NCBI GenBank assembly: GCA_030706285.1
Contig: JAUZOU010000075.1
Location: 1-10,312 of the forward strand
Direction: 5' to 3'
Source: Bacteroidota bacterium
GTDB lineage: Bacteria > Bacteroidota > Bacteroidia > Bacteroidales > UBA1402
Length of the DNA: 10,312 bases
Made by a program: the position numbers and the translations under genes. This document shows, one piece after another, positions 6,824 to 10,312 of this stretch. Below the pieces are notes generated by a model. It ran no database searches, was not told where the DNA came from, and worked only from the letters and a program-made list of their open reading frames with translations. Every line of letters starts with the position of its first letter. Positions within the stretch are counted from its first letter, which is position 1.

Positions 6824-7633
6824 TCAATTCAGATACTTCTTCATAAGCCTCGCGAAAGCGGGGCTTTTTTTATACGCTGTCAGAAATACATTCAGGCTGT
6901 CCAGTAGCTGAGTCCGTCCTTTTTTGACAGCCCATGCCTGGAATTGAGAAAAACTGACTGGCGTATTGAAATCAATATGGCCGAATTCTTTGTGGTAAGC
7001 CATAGCGACATGTTCGTCCAAAAGAGCATATTCCTTTTGTCCACTGGCTACCAATCTGATCAGTTCCTCGTTATTGAAAACAGGTACCTGCTGAAAATGG
7101 ATCGAATCACTGATTTCAGAAGCAATGTGCTGAAGTCTGAATATGGCCGGAGAACTCATGGGCACTGCAATATGTTGTTTGGCCAGATTGACGACGTTTC
7201 GCAGCGGATCGGACGAAACCTGCTGTACCAGCATTACACGACTTAAGTAAATCGGTACCGTATAGGCTATTGTTGACCTCAATTCCGAAATAACCGGTAA
7301 TGGTCCTGCCAGGATATCATACTTTCCTGATGTTAAATCTCTCAGCCGGTTTTGAAAGTTCGGTTCATACAAATAAATCAACTTAAGGTGATATTTCTCA
7401 GCAAAAGCCTTAGCCAGTTCATAATGGAATCCACGCTGGCCATGCCGATCGGTGTAAAAGCTGAACAAGTCATATTCACCGCAGACTCTTAGCGTTCCAC
7501 GCCTTTGTATTTGCGGAAAATCAGCCTTCGGATCATATCTGTTTTCGTGCAGACGAAACGTAACAAAACTGCCCCAAAACAGGATGTATATAATCAGAAT
7601 AACAAGGATCGGTTTTCTACTGACATCAGTCAT
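6824..7633 (-). CDS. Membrane-anchored solute-binding (SBP_bac_3/MltF-N-like) protein
   Basis: The 269-residue product has a short basic N-terminus, one membrane helix (about 9-26, no lipobox cysteine) and a periplasmic domain from about residue 46 to the end. That domain resembles the type-2 periplasmic binding fold of SBP_bac_3 (PF00497). It opens with RRGTLRVCGEYDLFSFYTD (44-62), followed by GFHYELAKAFAEKYHLKL (68-85), RLRDLTSGKYDILAGPLP (96-113) and the usual closing helix (LNVFLTAYKKSPAFARLMKKYL). This matches the N-terminal half of the lytic transglycosylase MltF, but the catalytic SLT domain is absent: the frame stops after the binding domain. No ABC permease or ATPase gene is nearby. 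It overlaps the upstream porin gene by 8 bp, so the two are probably translated together. It could bind an amino acid, a peptidoglycan fragment or another small ligand; the substrate is unknown. The gene ends 7 bp from the convergent galE stop. Confidence 0.75.
   Translation of the reverse strand: MTDVSRKPILVILIIYILFWGSFVTFRLHENRYDPKADFPQIQRRGTLRVCGEYDLFSFYTDRHGQRGFHYELAKAFAEKYHLKLIYLYEPNFQNRLRDLTSGKYDILAGPLPVISELRSTIAYTVPIYLSRVMLVQQVSSDPLRNVVNLAKQHIAVPMSSPAIFRLQHIASEISDSIHFQQVPVFNNEELIRLVASGQKEYALLDEHVAMAYHKEFGHIDFNTPVSFSQFQAWAVKKGRTQLLDSLNVFLTAYKKSPAFARLMKKYLN
6845..6871 (+). terminator. Intrinsic terminator of galE (end of rnf-galE transcript)
   Basis: Bases 6845-6853 pair with 6858-6866 (nine pairs, one of them G-T) around a stable GAAA tetraloop, followed by an unbroken T run at 6865-6871. 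It starts 29 bp after the galE stop codon. The whole structure lies inside the last codons of the convergent minus-strand gene. In the minus direction the hairpin is preceded by A's and not followed by T's, so it should work only for plus-strand transcription. Confidence 0.9.
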
Positions 7634-9686
7634 AAAAATTCCATGATAGACCGACTTTGATAATGGCAGGATTCATTGGGTAATGAGGTGCCGAGAAATA
7701 GGCAGGTGTGGCAAACAGTCTGCTTAAATGAGAGTACATCACGAAGAAACGCATCCGTTTCAGGTGAAAGTTGGCATAGGCGTTCATAAATGGATAATTC
7801 CCGATCTTGACTTCATCCTGAGAATAAAACTGACCTGTTGCCGGCATGTAGGCAGGCGCATAATAACTGGTATGATAACGGCAATCAACACCGATCTGTG
7901 AAACCAAGACCTTGCTGTAAACGCCTTTCAGATAGAGATTTGAATAAACAGCCAAATCAGGAAGAGGCAAAACAGCCTGATTGCTGCTTACCTGATAAAT
8001 CACATTGTTGTCCCAATTCAGTGCCCCGGCCCCCAAATGTTGAAGCCAATTGGCAGTCAATACCTGAACGTCCCCCATATATTGGGCAGGTACAGCCTTA
8101 TTATTGAAATAAACCAAATTGGTCAGGTTTTCCACAACAGCTTTAAAGGTGAAACCCAAATCAGGAATTTCAATCAATCCGTTTATTTGAGTCTTGTATT
8201 CGTTTCTGAATGTATTGTCCCAACTAAAATGATTGGAATAATAATGTTCCAGAAAATAATCAGGACTCAGGTTCTTGATATAACCACCTGCCGCCAGAGT
8301 AACCGGATGTTTCCACAATAAAAAGTTGGTGTTCAGCTTTCCACTCAACTCAAAATTACCCACATCTTCCCCCAGCATACATAATTTACCAAGGGCGGAA
8401 TAGGTGAGAACAGCTCCCTGACGTTTAGATAACTCGGCACCGGCCCAGATCAAATTTTTAACATGACTGCCGAGCCGGCTAAAAGCATTGGTACTGTCTC
8501 TTAACGTTGCGGCAGGAGCGTATTGGGTATATTTTTTGAAATCATGTTCCATGAACCCTGTAATGCCCATTTTAGCCCAATCATGGAATCCTTCTCTAAG
8601 AGAAATACCAAAGGTGTTACGAACAAGTAACAAAGCAGCGGTATCAGCCGTATAACTTTTGTCAATATTGGCAATGCTGTCATAATAGGCCAAATCGGCA
8701 GACTCGGACAAATAACTCTTTTGACTGCGATCTATCAGCAGCGTATGAATAAAACTGGTGACCGGTACAAATAGTTTACGGGTGTTCGTTGTATCTGTTT
8801 CATCGGGCCGTTCAAAACCAATGTTGTATTTCTGATTGAAAAATAGTTGCTGATTCCTGATCCTGTTCCTGGCATCACTTAAACCAACCGGAATGTTGGT
8901 ACTTTCGTATTCCTTGAGGCCACCACTCATCAGCAATGGATCGGTTATGTAGCGATCATCCGTTATACCGCCATTTTCAAAATTTTCCAGATAGTTGGAT
9001 GAAAGTTTCCAAAATGCCTCATATCTAGGACTCTGGTAATTACCAAACAGGTTTGCCAGTTTATCCCGTGTAGCGCTCCTGGAATAGAATCCCCTAGTAT
9101 ACAGAATCTCATAACTGGCACCGATATTCAGGTATTTATTGGGATTCGCCGAAAAATAAAAACTGAAATCCTCTTCCTGGGTATTGTCATTGCCAACAGT
9201 GGTCAGGTACTTGACATTGGAATAGGGCTTTGTCGTATTCAAAAAACCAAATTCATCCGGAGCAATAAGCCATTGATCATACGAACGCATGAACAGAAAA
9301 GGGTTCTTTTCTGTCTGATCCGTATGTATTTTCGATCTGAAAGGGGATCCGAAACTGCCTGTATTTTCAGAAGCTATGGTTGACAACCGATCCGGAAAGG
9401 TATTATTCTGAAAATTCAGCGGAATGGTATCAAAAAAAGCCTCACTTTTTTCACCTAAAATCGCATCGATGTGACACAGACGCATTCTGAGAGTGTCAAT
9501 ATGATTTTTATCAACCGCCCCGCTTTGTTTTTCCTCGTTACCGTTTTGTGATCCGGAGGACTGATTGTCATTGGACGAACCGGCCCTTCCTAAACCCATA
9601 TTATTCTGGGCCGCAACAGACAAGCTCAGGAAAGCTGCAAACAGAAGCATCAGGTGCTTGGTTCGGACATGCATACGGTAAACCAT
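7626..9686 (-). CDS. Putative porin (PF14121 family), outer-membrane beta-barrel
   Basis: From the chosen ATG at 9686 the product is 686 residues. It has an N-terminal signal peptide (basic MVYRMHVRTKH, hydrophobic LMLLFAAFLSLSVA, probable cleavage near AAQ). A low-complexity Ser/Asn/Gln/Gly linker of about 40 residues follows, then a long region of alternating aromatic and polar strands with many Tyr, Asn and Phe residues. The end, VGLSWNFYD, is the last barrel strand typical of the Bacteroidota putative porin family. The segment DTIPLNFQN near residue 85 and the FMRSYDQWLIAPDEFGFLNT stretch also fit. The frame extends upstream to a TTG at 9701, but that codon lies inside the -7 box and is rejected. 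A second ATG at 9674 would give a 682-residue product with a slightly longer leader and an equally good signal peptide. It overlaps the downstream binding-domain gene by 8 bp. Substrate unknown. Confidence 0.85.
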   Translation of the reverse strand: MVYRMHVRTKHLMLLFAAFLSLSVAAQNNMGLGRAGSSNDNQSSGSQNGNEEKQSGAVDKNHIDTLRMRLCHIDAILGEKSEAFFDTIPLNFQNNTFPDRLSTIASENTGSFGSPFRSKIHTDQTEKNPFLFMRSYDQWLIAPDEFGFLNTTKPYSNVKYLTTVGNDNTQEEDFSFYFSANPNKYLNIGASYEILYTRGFYSRSATRDKLANLFGNYQSPRYEAFWKLSSNYLENFENGGITDDRYITDPLLMSGGLKEYESTNIPVGLSDARNRIRNQQLFFNQKYNIGFERPDETDTTNTRKLFVPVTSFIHTLLIDRSQKSYLSESADLAYYDSIANIDKSYTADTAALLLVRNTFGISLREGFHDWAKMGITGFMEHDFKKYTQYAPAATLRDSTNAFSRLGSHVKNLIWAGAELSKRQGAVLTYSALGKLCMLGEDVGNFELSGKLNTNFLLWKHPVTLAAGGYIKNLSPDYFLEHYYSNHFSWDNTFRNEYKTQINGLIEIPDLGFTFKAVVENLTNLVYFNNKAVPAQYMGDVQVLTANWLQHLGAGALNWDNNVIYQVSSNQAVLPLPDLAVYSNLYLKGVYSKVLVSQIGVDCRYHTSYYAPAYMPATGQFYSQDEVKIGNYPFMNAYANFHLKRMRFFVMYSHLSRLFATPAYFSAPHYPMNPAIIKVGLSWNFYD

Positions 9687-9698
9687 TTTTTTACAGCG

Positions 9699-9706
9699 CA
9701 AAGATA
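9699..9706 (-). promoter_or_regulatory. Probable -7 promoter element of the porin operon
   Basis: On the minus strand the octamer reads TATCTTTG, an exact match to the Bacteroidota consensus TAnnTTTG. It lies 12 bp before the ATG at 9686 and 24 bp before the ATG at 9674, so the leader would be very short for the first start and about 15-20 nt for the second. No clear -33 TTG element is seen at normal spacing. Its position rules out the TTG at 9701 as a start codon. Confidence 0.55.
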
Positions 9707-9796
9707 CAATTTTACCTCAAAACATGGATGAATCGGAGAAAAGATAGAGCGATGGGCCTGTTAAAATTCCGGAAAGTCATGGACTGACCCTTTAAC

Positions 9797-9829
9797 TTGT
9801 TTTCACGAGTCGATTTTTTCGTATTTTTG
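9797..9829 (+). promoter_or_regulatory. Probable ligA promoter
   Basis: TATTTTTG at 9822-9829 matches the Bacteroidota -7 consensus TAnnTTTG, and a TTG at 9797-9799 lies 22 bp upstream as a plausible -33 element. The -7 box ends 19 bp before the ligA ATG, giving a short leader of about 12-15 nt. Confidence 0.6.
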
Positions 9830-9848
9830 TTGAGTAAAAACACATCAG

Positions 9849-10312
9849 ATGACTCCTGAAATCGAAATCCAACAACTCCGGGCTGAGCTGAACCAGGCCA
9901 ATCATGACTATTATGTTCTTTCAAATCCTGTTTTGTCAGACTACGATTATGACATGAAAATGAAACGGTTACAGAAGCTTGAAGCTCAGTTTCCCCAATT
10001 TAAGGATGACGCGTCTCCGACTCAACGAGTTGGTAGCGATATTAGCCAGCGTTTCAGGCAAGAGTCACACCGATATCCAATGCTCTCTCTGGCAAATACC
10101 TATTCTGAAGCTGATGTCCGGGATTTTTATGAGCGTACCCGCAAGGGATTGAACGAACCGTTTACTCTGATTTGCGAATTAAAATACGATGGTACCTCCA
10201 TTTCATTGACCTATGAAAACGGAAGGTTGGTCAAGGCATTGACCAGAGGGGACGGACAACGAGGCGACAATGTCACTGAGAACATAAAGACAATCAGGAG
10301 TATTCCATTGAC
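9849..10312 (+). CDS. ligA: NAD-dependent DNA ligase, N-terminal part (cut by window end)
   Basis: The frame opens with ATG at 9849 and stays open to the right edge, giving 154 residues of an enzyme that usually has about 660-680. LigA seals nicks in DNA during replication and repair using NAD+ as adenylate donor. The N-terminal Ia domain shows NQANHDYYVLSNPVLSDYDYD (15-35), whose Tyr and Asp residues bind the NMN half of NAD+. The linker carries SPTQRVG (56-62) and HRYPMLSLANTY (74-85). The adenylation domain begins with the active-site motif K112-Y-D-G115, where K112 forms the AMP-lysine intermediate, followed by LTRGDGQRGDNVTENIKTI (131-149). All expected catalytic residues in this part are present. 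It is transcribed divergently from the porin operon with its own promoter. The identification is essentially certain. Confidence 0.97.
   Translation, partial: MTPEIEIQQLRAELNQANHDYYVLSNPVLSDYDYDMKMKRLQKLEAQFPQFKDDASPTQRVGSDISQRFRQESHRYPMLSLANTYSEADVRDFYERTRKGLNEPFTLICELKYDGTSISLTYENGRLVKALTRGDGQRGDNVTENIKTIRSIPL

Larger units (their letters stand above)
9687..9848. other. Divergent intergenic region between the porin gene and ligA
   Basis: This 162-bp gap holds the promoters of both divergent genes. Between them lie an 8-bp palindrome TTCCGGAA (9767-9774) and a 6-bp inverted repeat GTTAAA/TTTAAC (9760-9765 and 9791-9796), which are too short to call operators with confidence. No small open frame with convincing coding character and no RNA gene was recognised. 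Confidence 0.5.

Noticed and set aside
6845..6866. Bidirectional terminator for galE and the convergent gene
   Set aside because: On the minus strand the hairpin is followed by ATGAAGAAG, not a T run, and it lies before that gene's stop codon.
9687..9701. Five-codon N-terminal extension of the porin from a TTG at 9701
   Set aside because: The TTG is the end of the TATCTTTG promoter box, so it would not be transcribed; the ATG at 9686 or 9674 gives a normal signal peptide.
9760..9796. Operator sites in the porin/ligA gap (TTCCGGAA, GTTAAA/TTTAAC)
   Set aside because: Repeats of 6-8 bp occur by chance at this length, and neither aligns convincingly with the two promoters.
1..10312. CRISPR array, insertion sequence, integrase, tRNA/attachment site or toxin-antitoxin pair
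   Set aside because: No spaced direct repeats, transposase-like frames, terminal inverted repeats or tRNA-like segments were seen; base composition appears even and the genes are core-type.

Overview
The window looks like core chromosome of a Bacteroidales-type bacterium (phylum Bacteroidota). The evidence is the gene order rseC-rnfB-C-D-G-E-A, a large putative porin of the Bacteroidota-specific PF14121 type ending in a GLSWNFYD-like barrel strand, a DUF3078-like barrel end, and promoter -7 boxes of the form TAnnTTTG, the Bacteroidota consensus. No phage, transposon, CRISPR, tRNA or rRNA signal was seen. Intergenic spaces are short; the longest is about 160 bp.

Layout: (1) bases 1-256 hold the last 84 codons of an outer-membrane-type protein. 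(2) 257-364 is a 108-bp regulatory gap with two inverted repeats and a TAnnTTTG box. (3) 365-5767 is a tightly packed plus-strand operon: an RseC-family membrane protein followed by all six Rnf subunits. Four of the junctions overlap. (4) 5791-6816 is a UDP-glucose 4-epimerase gene 23 bp behind rnfA, closed by an intrinsic terminator at 6845-6871. (5) On the minus strand, converging on galE with a 7-bp gap, is a two-gene unit: a putative porin (9686 to 7626) overlapping by 8 bp a membrane-anchored solute-binding-domain protein (7633 to 6824). (6) Divergent from the porin, bases 9849 to the window end hold the N-terminal 154 residues of NAD-dependent DNA ligase (ligA).

How the genes work together: Rnf is an inner-membrane ferredoxin:NAD+ oxidoreductase that couples electron flow to Na+ or H+ translocation. 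Every expected cofactor site can be seen: the ferredoxin-type cysteines of RnfB and RnfC, the covalent-flavin threonines of RnfD (T159) and RnfG (T172), and paired membrane cysteines in RnfA (C25/C113) and RnfE (C27/C110) that hold the intramembrane Fe-S cluster. RseC probably helps assemble or regulate the complex. No apbE flavin transferase gene lies here, so it must be elsewhere. The porin and binding-domain protein look translationally coupled and may form an envelope uptake or sensing pair of unknown substrate.

I did not find a clearly undescribed system. The points most worth a second look are the palindromes in the rnf promoter region, the galE terminator embedded in the coding sequence of the convergent gene, and the porin/binding-protein pair.
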